Shown here: positions 19,203 to 28,448 of the stretch, one piece after another
Layout: each line of letters starts with the position of its first letter
How positions within the stretch are numbered: position 1 is the first letter of the stretch
NCBI RefSeq assembly: GCF_002960625.1
Contig: NZ_POJH01000025.1
Location: 1-40,915, forward strand
DNA length: 40,915 bases
DNA from: Streptococcus suis
GTDB taxonomy: Bacteria > Bacillota > Bacilli > Lactobacillales > Streptococcaceae
Reading direction: 5' to 3'
Made by a program: the position numbers and the translations under genes
The notes under the pieces: model-generated
What the model was told of the DNA's origin: nothing
Database searches by the model: none
What the model saw: the letters and a program-made list of their open reading frames with translations, nothing else

Positions 19203-20390
19203 ATGATAGATAATAGACTATTTAATAAATGGGGTATCTCCTTTTTCTATATCTCTATAGCGATTTATCCCTTTAACTTTTTATTATCGCTTCTTTTTCA
19301 AAAAATAGGAGCTTCATTTATAGCAGCAAGAAGTATTTTTATTTGCTATGCACTAGTTTATCTTTTGGCAATCTATATTTTGGTGAAATTTGGTTTTTCG
19401 TTAAAACGATTAACGGTACTCTATTTCATATATATTTTATACTTCATTTTATATTTGACCAGCCCTCAATCAGTTAAGTCAGTTTATACTGGCACAGTCA
19501 TGGTGATGATTTACGTCTATTACCTACCCTACTCAGTGCTTATTTTAACTAGAATAAGTGATTTTCGTCAACTATTCACTAGTAAAGTGATTGAGTACAT
19601 GAATTACTTGTTAATAGTTGGTGCATTTGTTTCTAAGTATTTCTTTCAGAATCAGACCAATTATATGACCTTTTCTTATCAGCTGTTACCAATTTGGATG
19701 CTATTTACCTTTAGTTTCATTCGCCGACCGACATTGCTTAAGGCGGGAGTTGCTCTAGTTATGTTGCTAGAGGGAGTTATATATGGTGCTCGCGGTCCAT
19801 TGATCTGGTTGGTTATCGGAGCAGTGGTCTATTTCATCTTTCTGGCGTTTGAAAACAAGTTCATCAGCAACCTATCCTTGAAGAAATTATCGCAAATCGT
19901 TCTATGGCTGTGGCTTTTCATAGGAATTTTCTCAGTTGCAAGAAAATCATTACCTGCACTCAACATTGAAAATTCTTATATTTTAAATCGTTTGGAACAA
20001 GGGAGCATCGGAGTGAGTACAGGTAGAAATGAAATGATTGACATAGCCATCAATTATTTAAAACAAATGGGTGGTGAAATTAACGGCCTATTCTTTGACA
20101 GAACGATTATGCCTGAAAAAATTTACGTCCACAATTTTATTCTGGAAACCTTTCTCGCCTTTGGTTGGATGCTAGGTGGCTTGATTTTAGTTTCCTTACT
20201 GTTTTTTGTCTGTAAGATCTTCCTGATGTCAAATTCTATCAATAAAAAAATGGTTATCTTTGCAGTGTCTTCCTACTTTCTAAAGTATTTTTTATCAGGA
20301 AGTATGTATGAAGGGGAAAGTTTTATTATTTTGGTAGCAATCCTATTTGCTATTTATCAGCAAGAAACTTCTAGAAAATCTAATTTATGA
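19203..20390 (+). CDS. wzy: Polysaccharide polymerase Wzy
   Basis: This is a polytopic membrane protein of 395 residues with about ten predicted hydrophobic helices. Features typical of Wzy polymerases are the GARGPLIWLVIG segment (about 196), a large loop with STGRNEMIDIA (about 270), and VHNFILETFLAFGW (about 313). Wzy would join lipid-linked repeat units at the outer face of the membrane. The ribosome-binding site TAAGGAG lies eight bases before the ATG. It stands alone on the plus strand between two leftward genes and shares a terminator with wzx. The assignment rests on topology and loop motifs, since Wzy sequences are poorly conserved. Confidence 0.82.
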   Translation: MIDNRLFNKWGISFFYISIAIYPFNFLLSLLFQKIGASFIAARSIFICYALVYLLAIYILVKFGFSLKRLTVLYFIYILYFILYLTSPQSVKSVYTGTVMVMIYVYYLPYSVLILTRISDFRQLFTSKVIEYMNYLLIVGAFVSKYFFQNQTNYMTFSYQLLPIWMLFTFSFIRRPTLLKAGVALVMLLEGVIYGARGPLIWLVIGAVVYFIFLAFENKFISNLSLKKLSQIVLWLWLFIGIFSVARKSLPALNIENSYILNRLEQGSIGVSTGRNEMIDIAINYLKQMGGEINGLFFDRTIMPEKIYVHNFILETFLAFGWMLGGLILVSLLFFVCKIFLMSNSINKKMVIFAVSSYFLKYFLSGSMYEGESFIILVAILFAIYQQETSRKSNL

Positions 20391-20395
20391 TTCAT

Positions 20396-20446
20396 AAAAA
20401 CTCCGTCAATTTCAAGTAACCTTACTTGATAATTGATGGAGTTTTC
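20396..20446. terminator. Bidirectional terminator between wzy and wzx
   Basis: The outer stem AAAAACTCC-TCAATT pairs with AATTGA-GGAGTTTT (20396-20411 with 20431-20445). An inner TCAAGTAA/TTACTTGA stem is nested inside. A and T runs flank it, so it serves both convergent genes. Confidence 0.85.
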
Positions 20447-21922
20447 TTATTTCTTAAAATTAAGAAGATTCTTGTTCAAAACGATCCTATTCAAGATGTA
20501 GCTGATAAAAGTTGTCAAGAAAATACTGATAAATCCAAAGAAAATCCAGGAGATGAATGATTCAATTTTGTTGACTCGTGGCAATAGTAAAAGATTAGAT
20601 AAGAGAACTACACCTGCATCCACCAGCAGCTGTTTATTCAGTAGACGTAAGTCGGTTTTTAATATATGGGAATAAGAGTACCACATGTAGTATATCAAGC
20701 TGAAGAAAAGGGCAACGGCAGTGCCAATTGCAACCCCGACGATCTGCCATTCGAAAACCAATACGAGAGACAGGCCGAGATTCAATAAAGCTTCGAAATA
20801 GGTACCAAATTGGGTATTTTTAAAGTCTCCTTTTGAAAAAACCAGGGTCCGGTAGGGCAAGCGTAAGGCATAGAACAGAATAGCAAGTGTCATTAGATAG
20901 CCGAAGACAGGTTGGTTGTAATTGGCATCGGTAATTTTTTGGGTGTAAAGTACAACAAAAGGTGTGACCAGTTGGAAGGTGCAACTGATAAAAATAGTAG
21001 AAGCGGTGTGTAAGAGCCATTCCATTTTATGAAATTGAACTTGCAAAAGCTTTGTATCTTCCATGTGTAGGGCACGACCCAAAAAAGGACGAAGACCACT
21101 TGTTGCTGCATTTAAAAATGCCTTAATTCCCTGAAAAACGGTATTGTAAACGGCATAGACTGAAACTTGTGACAGGCTGGCAAACATGGACAAAATGACA
21201 ATATCCGTACTCTCTTGGATGGTGTAAGCAATGTGTTGACCAATGCCGTACCATTGTTGCTGGATCTGGTAAGTCCGATCCCGAAGAGTTTTTGAAATCT
21301 TATAACTACGACGGACATAGAAGCTGATAAAAAGAGGTGGAAGGATAAAAACTAGAGCTGAGGCAAATTTAACCATAAGGACAGTCTGTCCTGACTGGAT
21401 TAAAACTAATGTAAGAAGTAGGTTGAGGATTTTGGCTGTTCCTTGTAATATTTCCTTGATATATGCCTTTTGGTCGGAGCCAAGGATAATTTGACTGGTA
21501 ATCCCGAGGAAAAATTGCAGTAAGTGTGAGAGAGACAAAACCAAAATCAATCCTATAATTTGTCTCTGAGAAAAATCTCCAGAGAGTTGAGTGGGTAAGA
21601 AAATACAGAGGCAGCCGATATATATTAAGAGGGCAAAGCCGATTCGGTTAAAAAAAGCCTGCGATTTATAATAGATAGTCGAGAGTAGTGCCGTATCTTT
21701 ATCTAATAATGGTTTGTACATACTAGCTTGAATGACGGCTCCCATCCCCAAATCTAAGAGACTAATTAGGGTCAAATATTGCGAAATACTGGACATAAGC
21801 CCATTGACCTCAGACCCGTAGGCAGTGATGAAGAGTCGAGGTAAGATAAGACTACAAACGATGGAGATGACCTTATTTAGCAAGGAAATAAGACCGTTTA
21901 GTTTAAGAGATTTTGTATTCAC
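20447..21922 (-). CDS. wzx: Polysaccharide repeat-unit flippase Wzx
   Basis: This is a MATE/MVF-superfamily membrane protein of 491 residues with about 12-14 hydrophobic helices. The N-terminus SLKLNGLISLLNKVISIVCS and the segment YGSEVNGLMSSISQYLTLISLLDLGMG are characteristic of streptococcal Wzx and related oligosaccharide flippases. Wzx turns undecaprenyl-linked repeat units to the outer face for Wzy. The gene is inverted relative to the main operon and converges on wzy; it must have its own promoter in the AT-rich 21923-22020 interval, which also feeds the divergent GT gene at 22024. Confidence 0.9.
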   Translation of the reverse strand: MNTKSLKLNGLISLLNKVISIVCSLILPRLFITAYGSEVNGLMSSISQYLTLISLLDLGMGAVIQASMYKPLLDKDTALLSTIYYKSQAFFNRIGFALLIYIGCLCIFLPTQLSGDFSQRQIIGLILVLSLSHLLQFFLGITSQIILGSDQKAYIKEILQGTAKILNLLLTLVLIQSGQTVLMVKFASALVFILPPLFISFYVRRSYKISKTLRDRTYQIQQQWYGIGQHIAYTIQESTDIVILSMFASLSQVSVYAVYNTVFQGIKAFLNAATSGLRPFLGRALHMEDTKLLQVQFHKMEWLLHTASTIFISCTFQLVTPFVVLYTQKITDANYNQPVFGYLMTLAILFYALRLPYRTLVFSKGDFKNTQFGTYFEALLNLGLSLVLVFEWQIVGVAIGTAVALFFSLIYYMWYSYSHILKTDLRLLNKQLLVDAGVVLLSNLLLLPRVNKIESFISWIFFGFISIFLTTFISYILNRIVLNKNLLNFKK

Positions 21923-22023
21923 TAGGTTCTTCTTTCAAATAAAAAATTTTTCTTTTCTTTGGAATAGAGAAAAAAATTTGATACAATAAATGATATAAAT
22001 TAGATAGAAAAATTGAGGAAAAA

Positions 22024-22962
22024 ATGGCAACAATTTCAGTGTGTGTCCCTGTTTACAATTCATCAACGTATTTAAGAGAATGTATTGAATCTATTCGAAA
22101 CCAAACTTTTAAAGATCTTGAAATTATTTGTGTTGATGATGGTTCGACAGATGATTCTTTGGAGATATTAAAAGAATTTCAAAGAAAAGATCCAAGAGTT
22201 CAATTAATTGTTCAAGAACGGAACATGGGGGTTGGAGCAGCACGAAATCAAGCAATAGATCTTGCAAGTGGTCAATATATGAGTTTTATTGATTCAGATG
22301 ACTTTATCGAGCCAGAGATGTTTGAAGAACTTTATAACAAAGCTATTAAAAATGATGCTGAGATTGCGATTTGTGACGTAAATCTGTATAGTGATGGTGG
22401 AAGATTAAATAAGAGAAAATGGTTCACTCCAATTGAAGGAAAAGCAGCTCCAGAAACTCTTTACAAAAATACCCAACCTACCAATAAAATTGCTTCTCTG
22501 GATTTAATCAGACGAGAAAGTTTTTATTTTTTAGAAGGCAATAGTGATGGAGTTTATGTGGATTTAATGGTTGCAGCTAAGAATATCACCTCTGTACATA
22601 AACCATTTTATAATTATAGAATTCGAGCAAACTCACTTAGCTCAGAATTTCGCGTAAAAAATATTTTGGAATCTGTTGCTTCGTGTAAGCTATTACTATC
22701 TAATTGTAAAGCATATAAAGAGTATTACGAATTTAAATTAATCGAAGCGCTTCTACAGTTACAAATGGTATCAATCAAAGAAGAAAATTACAAAACTTAC
22801 CAAGATGCTAGAAAAGACTTGTTAGACTTAGACTATAAGAAAAATACATATCTATATTCACTTCTAAAAAAAGAACATTCTACTCCAGTATTTTGGGCTA
22901 TGATAAATATTCTACCCTGGAATTATCATGTTTCCTCAATTTTGATTAAAATGCTTCGTTAA
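22024..22962 (+). CDS. GT2 family glycosyltransferase
   Basis: GT-A fold transferase of 312 residues. It shows ISVCVPVYNSSTYL (4-17), the nucleotide-binding VDDGSTDDS (37-45), GAARNQAID (71-79) and the metal-binding FIDSDD (88-93). The C-terminal half, with GVYVDLMVAAKNITSV and FYNYRIRANSLS, is shared with the pseudogene at 18359-19056, so the two are paralogues. It is preceded by AATTGAGGAAAA. Its last 27 bases overlap the end of the convergent gene at 22936. Donor and acceptor sugars are unknown. Confidence 0.9.
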   Translation: MATISVCVPVYNSSTYLRECIESIRNQTFKDLEIICVDDGSTDDSLEILKEFQRKDPRVQLIVQERNMGVGAARNQAIDLASGQYMSFIDSDDFIEPEMFEELYNKAIKNDAEIAICDVNLYSDGGRLNKRKWFTPIEGKAAPETLYKNTQPTNKIASLDLIRRESFYFLEGNSDGVYVDLMVAAKNITSVHKPFYNYRIRANSLSSEFRVKNILESVASCKLLLSNCKAYKEYYEFKLIEALLQLQMVSIKEENYKTYQDARKDLLDLDYKKNTYLYSLLKKEHSTPVFWAMINILPWNYHVSSILIKMLR

Positions 22963-23853
22963 AAATTGTCTTTTTAGCTTTAGTAGAAAGGATAAAGTCG
23001 GAGCTCCAAATAACGATGCAAAATAATAAAGAAGGGGAATTGGCTTTGGCCGAGTCGTTATTGACTTCAAAAGGTGTTTTCTTGTCAATTTTATTTTATT
23101 TAGTCCGAAATAACGCATTGCAAGATAATATTCATGATAGGCTATGAGATTATGTTCAGGAATAAGTTGTAAAGTATTATTTAATGCTCTAGCTCGTTCA
23201 GAAACAATTTTATAACCTTGAATAACTTTAGTAATATTCTTTGAAATACTATCTTCTTGCGCTTCATAGATAACCAAATTCTCCGCTAATTTGTACCCTT
23301 TGCATATTGTAAGTAATTTTAAGAACAAATCCCAATCTTGACAACTTAAGAGCTGAATGTCTAAACCGCCAACTTGGTTGAATAAATGTTTTTTTACGAT
23401 TAGAGTAGAAAAGCCTCCTAGATTATTTTGCAAGATAGTTTCTTTTAAGGGGATAATTCCTTCAGATAATACCTGAACAGTTTTTGCATCAAAACCTGTG
23501 ACAACAAAACCTATTTCAGGATAGAGATTAAAGATATCCATCTGTTTCTCAAGTTTAGTTGGGAGGAAATAGTCATCAGAGTCAAGAAAGGCAATAAATT
23601 CCCCTTTCGCATGAGCTACTCCTAGATTACGACACGCGTTTGCTCCACTATTTATTTCTTGTTGAATAAGAAATAAGTTCGGAATTGAAAGTTGTAATTT
23701 TTGAATAATTTCAATAGAATTATCGCTTGATTTATCGTCAACGACAATGATTTCGATTGATTGAAATGTCTGATTTATAACACTATCTAGGACCTCCTTC
23801 AACAGGTGTCCTCGATTATAATTAGGAATAATAATTGATATAAGTGGTTTCAT
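22936..23853 (-). CDS. GT2 family glycosyltransferase
   Basis: A 305-residue GT-A transferase on the minus strand. Motifs are ISIIIPNYNRGHLL (5-18), VVDDKSSDNS (37-46), GANACRNLGVAHAKGEF (70-86) and FLDSDD (89-94), followed by CQDWDLFLKL, the QDWD acceptor-side motif of many capsule GT2 enzymes. The ribosome-binding site AGAAAGTGAT lies just before the ATG. It converges on the GT gene at 22024 with a 27-bp overlap, which would make overlapping antisense transcripts. Sugar specificity is unknown. Confidence 0.9.
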   Translation of the reverse strand: MKPLISIIIPNYNRGHLLKEVLDSVINQTFQSIEIIVVDDKSSDNSIEIIQKLQLSIPNLFLIQQEINSGANACRNLGVAHAKGEFIAFLDSDDYFLPTKLEKQMDIFNLYPEIGFVVTGFDAKTVQVLSEGIIPLKETILQNNLGGFSTLIVKKHLFNQVGGLDIQLLSCQDWDLFLKLLTICKGYKLAENLVIYEAQEDSISKNITKVIQGYKIVSERARALNNTLQLIPEHNLIAYHEYYLAMRYFGLNKIKLTRKHLLKSITTRPKPIPLLYYFASLFGAPTLSFLLKLKRQFLTKHFNQN

Positions 23854-23937
23854 AATATCACTTTCTAATCATTTAGTTGACTTTAATATTACTACAGGAT
23901 AGCAATTTTTTCAAATATTATTCACAAAGGAAAGAAA

Positions 23938-24708
23938 ATGAATTTTCAAAATGAGACACCTTTAGTCAGTGTCATTATCCCAATGTACAATGCAAGATTG
24001 TACATTGCTGAAACAATTCAAACTGTACTCCAGCAATCATACCCTAATGTAGAAATTATCCTAGTGGATGATTGTTCAAATGACGGATCTTTTGAATTTG
24101 TATCCAAAACATTTGGTCATCATTCAAATATTTCTATACTTCAAAATTTGATAAATAATGGTGTTGGTCATTCTAGGAATGTTGGTGTTGCCCATGCTAA
24201 AGGACGATTTATTTGTTTTTTAGATGCAGATGATTTATGGCTGCCTAGGAAACTCGAAAAACAAGTGAGGTTTATGTTGCAGTACAAGTATTCATTTACA
24301 TTTACTGCCTATCAATTTGCAGACGAAAAAGGGCTGCCTATTAGAAAACCAATCTTGGTACCATCAAAAATTTCCTATAAAGAAGCGTTAAGAAATCATA
24401 CAATTTGGACTTCAACTGTTATGTTGGATATGGCTTCATTAACAAAAGAACAAATTGCTATGCCGGATGTTCGAAAAGGACAAGACACTGCAACCTGGTG
24501 GAAAATCTTGAAAGTAACAGGGTATGCGTATAGTATAAATGAAGTTCTCTCTCTCTACCGTAGGACTTCAGATTCGCTATCTGCAAATAAATTATCTGCT
24601 ATTAAACGAACGTGGAACTTATTCAGAAATGTCGAAGGTTTAACTATTCTAGAATCAATAGTACCATTTTGTGGTTATGCATTAAATGCAATAAAGAGAA
24701 GAATTTAA
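23938..24708 (+). CDS. GT2 family glycosyltransferase
   Basis: A 256-residue GT-A transferase: VSVIIPMYNARLYI (10-23), LVDDCSNDGS (42-51), GVGHSRNVGVAHAKGRF (75-91), FLDADDLW (94-101), then KGQDTATWWKILK, equivalent to the QDWxxWLK motif. It is shorter than its neighbours, ending soon after the catalytic domain. The GAAAGAAA ribosome-binding site precedes ATG 23938. It is the first gene of a rightward set with the GT at 24718, 9 bp downstream. Sugar specificity is unknown. Confidence 0.9.
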   Translation: MNFQNETPLVSVIIPMYNARLYIAETIQTVLQQSYPNVEIILVDDCSNDGSFEFVSKTFGHHSNISILQNLINNGVGHSRNVGVAHAKGRFICFLDADDLWLPRKLEKQVRFMLQYKYSFTFTAYQFADEKGLPIRKPILVPSKISYKEALRNHTIWTSTVMLDMASLTKEQIAMPDVRKGQDTATWWKILKVTGYAYSINEVLSLYRRTSDSLSANKLSAIKRTWNLFRNVEGLTILESIVPFCGYALNAIKRRI

Positions 24709-24717
24709 GGAGATTTG

Positions 24718-25506
24718 ATGGTAGTACTTGTTGCAACACTTGATAATAATAATGTTCCTGAATTATTAAAAAATATGAACATCTCGGATGTTGAGGCCAT
24801 CGTAGTAAACCAATCTTCTTTAGGTCGTAACATAAGAAATATAGAAAAATTGGGAAAATCTACGATAATTAATAGTGAACGACTAGGTTTAAGTGCAAGC
24901 CGAAATGATGCAGTTGATATGGCAAATGAGTTGGATATTTGCTACATTGCGGACGATGATATGGTGTTTGTAGATCAGTATGATAGTATCGTTACGAAAG
25001 CATACCAAGAATTTCCAGATGCAGATTTTATCGTATTTATTGTCGATTTTGAAAATAATACTGGTCGAAAAAAAGTACAACCGAAAGGTCGGATACATTA
25101 TCTAGCAGCGATGCAGACATCTTCAGTTCAGATAAGTTTTAAAAAGTCTAGTTTCATAAAAGCAGGTCTCCGATTTGATGAGCGTTTTGGAATAGGAGCG
25201 GAATTTGGTTCTGGAGAAGAAAATATTCTATTATTTGATGCTCTTAGAAAAGGGTTAAAGATATATAGTTACCCTGTAAAAGTTGCAGAATTAATCATTC
25301 GTGAATCACAGTGGGACCGTTCTAATACACCGGAAAATTGCCGGAAACGAGGAGCCATATATAAACGAATGACAAAGAGATGGTACTGGCTATTGATACT
25401 TCAATTTGCTATTCGCAAACGAAAAATGATGTTACCTGAAATTTCCTTATTTGATAATATCCGCTATATGTTTCAAGGAGCAAGAGAATTTTCTAAGCTT
25501 AAATAA
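24718..25506 (+). CDS. Atypical GT-A-like glycosyltransferase
   Basis: The protein has 262 residues. The N-terminus MVVLVATLDN differs from classical GT2, but the order of elements matches a GT-A fold: a beta strand, GLSASRNDAVD (57-67) in the position of the RN motif, and YIADDDMVF (76-84) as the acidic DxD equivalent. RFGIGAEFGSGEENIL looks like the acceptor-side domain. Many capsule loci carry such enzymes. I prefer ATG 24718, five bases after AAGGAG, over TTG 24715. The sugar is unknown. GT identity is likely, though more divergent than its neighbours. Confidence 0.78.
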   Translation: MVVLVATLDNNNVPELLKNMNISDVEAIVVNQSSLGRNIRNIEKLGKSTIINSERLGLSASRNDAVDMANELDICYIADDDMVFVDQYDSIVTKAYQEFPDADFIVFIVDFENNTGRKKVQPKGRIHYLAAMQTSSVQISFKKSSFIKAGLRFDERFGIGAEFGSGEENILLFDALRKGLKIYSYPVKVAELIIRESQWDRSNTPENCRKRGAIYKRMTKRWYWLLILQFAIRKRKMMLPEISLFDNIRYMFQGAREFSKLK

Positions 25507-25534
25507 TATAAGGATATAGTTATTATAAAAATTG

Positions 25535-25543
25535 TGTTATAAT
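25535..25543 (+). promoter_or_regulatory. Extended -10 promoter before the priming transferase
   Basis: TG-T-TATAAT at 25535-25543 lies about 85 bp upstream of the GTG start at 25627. It would let the priming transferase and ugd be transcribed separately from the upstream transferases. Confidence 0.5.
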
Positions 25544-25626
25544 TAAGGAAAAATGGTGGAACACAATTTAAATTTACAATTTAGTTGGCAAATAATCACA
25601 AAAATAAATAAGGATAGGTAGAGATA

Positions 25627-27012
25627 GTGTTTATCAGAGAACAAGCTTGGATTAGACTTGCCACGATCATAGAGGCAATCATAGTTGTCACATCTGTATT
25701 TCTAATAATTAGTTTATTTCAGATTGTTGATATAACTGTTTTAGATTTAAAATTTTCGTTACTGGTTCTACCTTGGATAATCATTTTTTATATTTTCTTG
25801 AGCAGAGCTTTTGATACCCATGTATATTATAACCGAACAGTAAAGGGCGATATTCTAAACTCCTTTTTTGTCCAACTATTCTTTTTGGGTGGCTTATCAA
25901 TAGTTAGTCTTCCATTTCTAGGTTCATTTCCTTTTTCTGTAGTATCATTTATTCATATTCTCACTCTAGGAACGTTTTTATCTAGCCTAGTACATCTCAT
26001 TATTTTTAAAATCTATGAGAGTAAAGTGAACAGAAAACGCCTTTTGATAGTAGGGAAAGAAGCTGATGTACTTGCTGCCTGGAAGAATTTTCAAGCATCT
26101 AGTGAGCCCTTGCATAAAGTAACCCACTTGGTAGTTAATCACTATTTGGAATCTATCAGGAAAGTTGTAGATGAGATTGATGCTGTTTATATCGCAGGGG
26201 ACATTGAAAGTAAGACTAGATTAGCAATTTATGACTACTTGATTTCTCAAGATAAAATCCTCTTTCTGACAACTAATGTTGAAAATTCAATCGCTATTAA
26301 CGCACAGTTGTTCAATGTTTCTGACGAGAGTATGATTCAACTTTCACCATATTGTCTATCTGTTGGTCAAGGATTTGTAAAACGGACCTTGGATTTTCTT
26401 ATGGCAGGTCTTTTGTTGCTTTTATCAAGCCCGATTTTCATATTAACGGCAATTCTTATTAAGTTAGAAAGTCCAGGACCAATCTTTTATCGTCAAGATA
26501 GGGTAACAAAGGGAAATCGTGTATTTTCAATCTTAAAATTTCGGTCAATGAGAGAGGATGCAGAGCAAACATCAGGACCTGTTTTAGCTCGTGCAAATGA
26601 CAACCGTGTGACACGAATTGGTAAGTTTATTCGCAGAACTCGAATTGACGAGTTACCGCAGTTGATAAACGTTTTAAAAGGAGATATGTCCATGGTCGGA
26701 CCACGACCAGAACGGCCGTTTTTTGTTGAGCAGTTTAATCAAGAAAATGGTTATTATTCACTTCGCCACAATGTGCGTGCAGGCATCACTGGTTACGCAC
26801 AAGTTTATGGAAAATATACCTCTGATTTTCAGAGTAAATTAAAATTTGATTTGCTATACATCAAGAAATATTCCATCTTACTAGATATTAAATTATTACT
26901 AAAAACCTTTGTCACTCTCCTCGATAAGACAAGTTCTCGTGGTCAATCACAGGAGGATGATAAAGAAATAAATCTGGAGAAACTTGCTGAAACTATCAAA
27001 ATACTGACCTAG
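25627..27012 (+). CDS. Priming undecaprenyl-phosphate sugar phosphotransferase
   Basis: This enzyme starts repeat-unit synthesis by moving a sugar-1-phosphate from its UDP donor to undecaprenyl phosphate. It has 461 residues: about five N-terminal transmembrane helices with a CoA-binding-like domain (1-240), then the PHPT catalytic domain with KRTLDFLMAGLLLLLSSPIF, SPGPIFYRQDRV, FSILKFRSMREDA, RRTRIDELPQLINVLKGDMS and MVGPRPERP. It resembles streptococcal CpsE/WchA, usually glucose-specific, but the sugar is not certain. The start is GTG; no ATG occurs until the catalytic domain. It stands near the end of the cluster rather than directly after wze. Confidence 0.92.
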   Translation: MFIREQAWIRLATIIEAIIVVTSVFLIISLFQIVDITVLDLKFSLLVLPWIIIFYIFLSRAFDTHVYYNRTVKGDILNSFFVQLFFLGGLSIVSLPFLGSFPFSVVSFIHILTLGTFLSSLVHLIIFKIYESKVNRKRLLIVGKEADVLAAWKNFQASSEPLHKVTHLVVNHYLESIRKVVDEIDAVYIAGDIESKTRLAIYDYLISQDKILFLTTNVENSIAINAQLFNVSDESMIQLSPYCLSVGQGFVKRTLDFLMAGLLLLLSSPIFILTAILIKLESPGPIFYRQDRVTKGNRVFSILKFRSMREDAEQTSGPVLARANDNRVTRIGKFIRRTRIDELPQLINVLKGDMSMVGPRPERPFFVEQFNQENGYYSLRHNVRAGITGYAQVYGKYTSDFQSKLKFDLLYIKKYSILLDIKLLLKTFVTLLDKTSSRGQSQEDDKEINLEKLAETIKILT

Positions 27013-27077
27013 TTTTCAAAATTTGTAACTGCAGGTATTAGAGAATGCTCTATTGATTGAGAAATGAGGAAGTGTTC

Positions 27078-28364
27078 ATGAACAAAGCATTAGAACAAAA
27101 TAATGACAGTAGAAATCAGATAACTGATATAGCAAAGCCTACAAATACCATCGCAGTTGTTGGTTTAGGCTATGTAGGAATGTCCATTGCAGTTCTGTTA
27201 GCACAAAATAATAAGGTTTACGCTGTTGATATCCAAGAAGAACGAGTTGAGCAGGTGCGGTCTAAAAAATCTCCAATCCAGGATGATTATATCGAACGAT
27301 TTTTAAAAGAGGAAAACTTATTCTTAGAAGCGACAACAGATGCTGAATCAGCCTATAAAGCAGCTGATTTTGTGGTGATTGCTACTCCGACCAATTATGA
27401 CGATAAGACAAATTACTTTGATACAAGCTATGTTGAAAGTGTCATAAAAGATGTCTTGGCAGTGAATCCTAATGCCCTCATGATTGTGAAGTCAACAGTT
27501 CCAGTTGGATTTACTTTGAATATGCGTCAAAAATACCAAACCGAGAACATTGTCTTTAGCCCAGAATTTCTTAGAGAATCGAAAGCACTCTACGATAATC
27601 TCTTTCCATCTCGTATTATCGTTTCCACAGAAATGACAGATTCTCCTAATATAAAAATGTCTGCTCAATTATTTGGTGATTTACTGGCACAGGCTGCCCA
27701 GAAGACTGATATCCCAATATTGATAATGGGAGCCACGGAAGCAGAGGCTGTTAAGCTTTTTTCCAATACCTATTTAGCCTTACGAGTTTCTTACTTCAAT
27801 GAATTGGATACTTATGCAGAACTGAATAATTTACGAGCAGAAGACATTATTAAGGGTGTTGGTTTAGATACGCGAATTGGTCAGCACTATAACAACCCTT
27901 CGTTTGGTTATGGAGGCTATTGTTTGCCTAAGGATACCAAACAATTACTTGCCAATTATCAGCAAGTCCCACAAAACATGATTTCAGCTATTGTTGAAGC
28001 CAATCGAACTCGAAAAGATTTTATTGCGGAACAAGTTATCAAATTTGCTGAGAAAATTCATGCTACTGCCAGTGATAAACCAGTAACTGTGGGTGTTTAT
28101 CGTCTAACGATGAAAACAAACTCGGATAATTTTAGGCAAAGTTCCATTCAGGGCGTGATGAAACGTCTTCAGAAAAAGGGAGTAGATTTAATCATCTATG
28201 AACCAACTCTTCCCGATAACTCATTTTTTGAAGGGTGGAAAGTGGTGAATGACATCAAGCGTTTTAAGCAACAAACAACGGTCATAATTGCCAATCGCTT
28301 TGAAGAATGTCTAAAGGATGTTGAAAATAAAGTCTATTCTAGGGATATTTTCAGAAGAGATTGA
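27078..28364 (+). CDS. ugd: UDP-glucose 6-dehydrogenase
   Basis: Ugd oxidises UDP-glucose to UDP-glucuronate with two NAD+. It has 428 residues. The Rossmann motif [10 protein letters not shown] comes after an unusual, poorly conserved N-terminal extension of about 23 residues. [17 protein letters not shown] and the catalytic Cys282 in [14 protein letters not shown] are all present. I chose ATG 27078, seven bases after GAGGAAG; a TTG at 27057 is unlikely. It is the last gene of the island and is followed by a terminator. Its presence implies glucuronate or a derived acidic sugar in the polymer, or supply for another locus. Confidence 0.96.
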   Translation: MNKALEQNNDSRNQITDIAKPTNTIAVVGLGYVGMSIAVLLAQNNKVYAVDIQEERVEQVRSKKSPIQDDYIERFLKEENLFLEATTDAESAYKAADFVVIATPTNYDDKTNYFDTSYVESVIKDVLAVNPNALMIVKSTVPVGFTLNMRQKYQTENIVFSPEFLRESKALYDNLFPSRIIVSTEMTDSPNIKMSAQLFGDLLAQAAQKTDIPILIMGATEAEAVKLFSNTYLALRVSYFNELDTYAELNNLRAEDIIKGVGLDTRIGQHYNNPSFGYGGYCLPKDTKQLLANYQQVPQNMISAIVEANRTRKDFIAEQVIKFAEKIHATASDKPVTVGVYRLTMKTNSDNFRQSSIQGVMKRLQKKGVDLIIYEPTLPDNSFFEGWKVVNDIKRFKQQTTVIIANRFEECLKDVENKVYSRDIFRRD

Positions 28365-28387
28365 TGTGTATCATTTCAATCTACATG

Positions 28388-28421
28388 AAGGGCTTGTGCT
28401 TGCAAGCTCTTCTATTTTTTT
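28388..28421 (+). terminator. Terminator at the end of the polysaccharide island
   Basis: GGGCTTG/CAAGCTC stem (28390-28396 with 28403-28409) followed by TTCTATTTTTTT. It separates ugd from the DUF2969 gene. Confidence 0.85.
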
Positions 28422-28448
28422 GTAGAATAGTAAAAGTGAGGTTTGAAA

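Larger units (their letters stand above)
15374..28364. other. Wzx/Wzy-type polysaccharide biosynthesis island
   Basis: The 13-kb region contains wzd, wze, six glycosyltransferase genes (one broken), wzy, wzx, a priming phosphotransferase and ugd. It is visibly more AT-rich than the flanking ilvE and rpsA. There is no wzg (LytR-CpsA-Psr ligase) or wzh (phosphatase) here, and orientations are mixed. It is inserted between genes that are close neighbours in other streptococci (ilvE and the rpsA region; from memory, not searched). It therefore looks like a second or replacement surface-polysaccharide locus. Confidence 0.8.

Noticed and set aside
25553..25621. 22-residue frame before the priming transferase, possible leader peptide
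   Set aside because: It starts only about ten bases after the predicted -10, leaving no room for a ribosome-binding site, and the composition is not distinctive.
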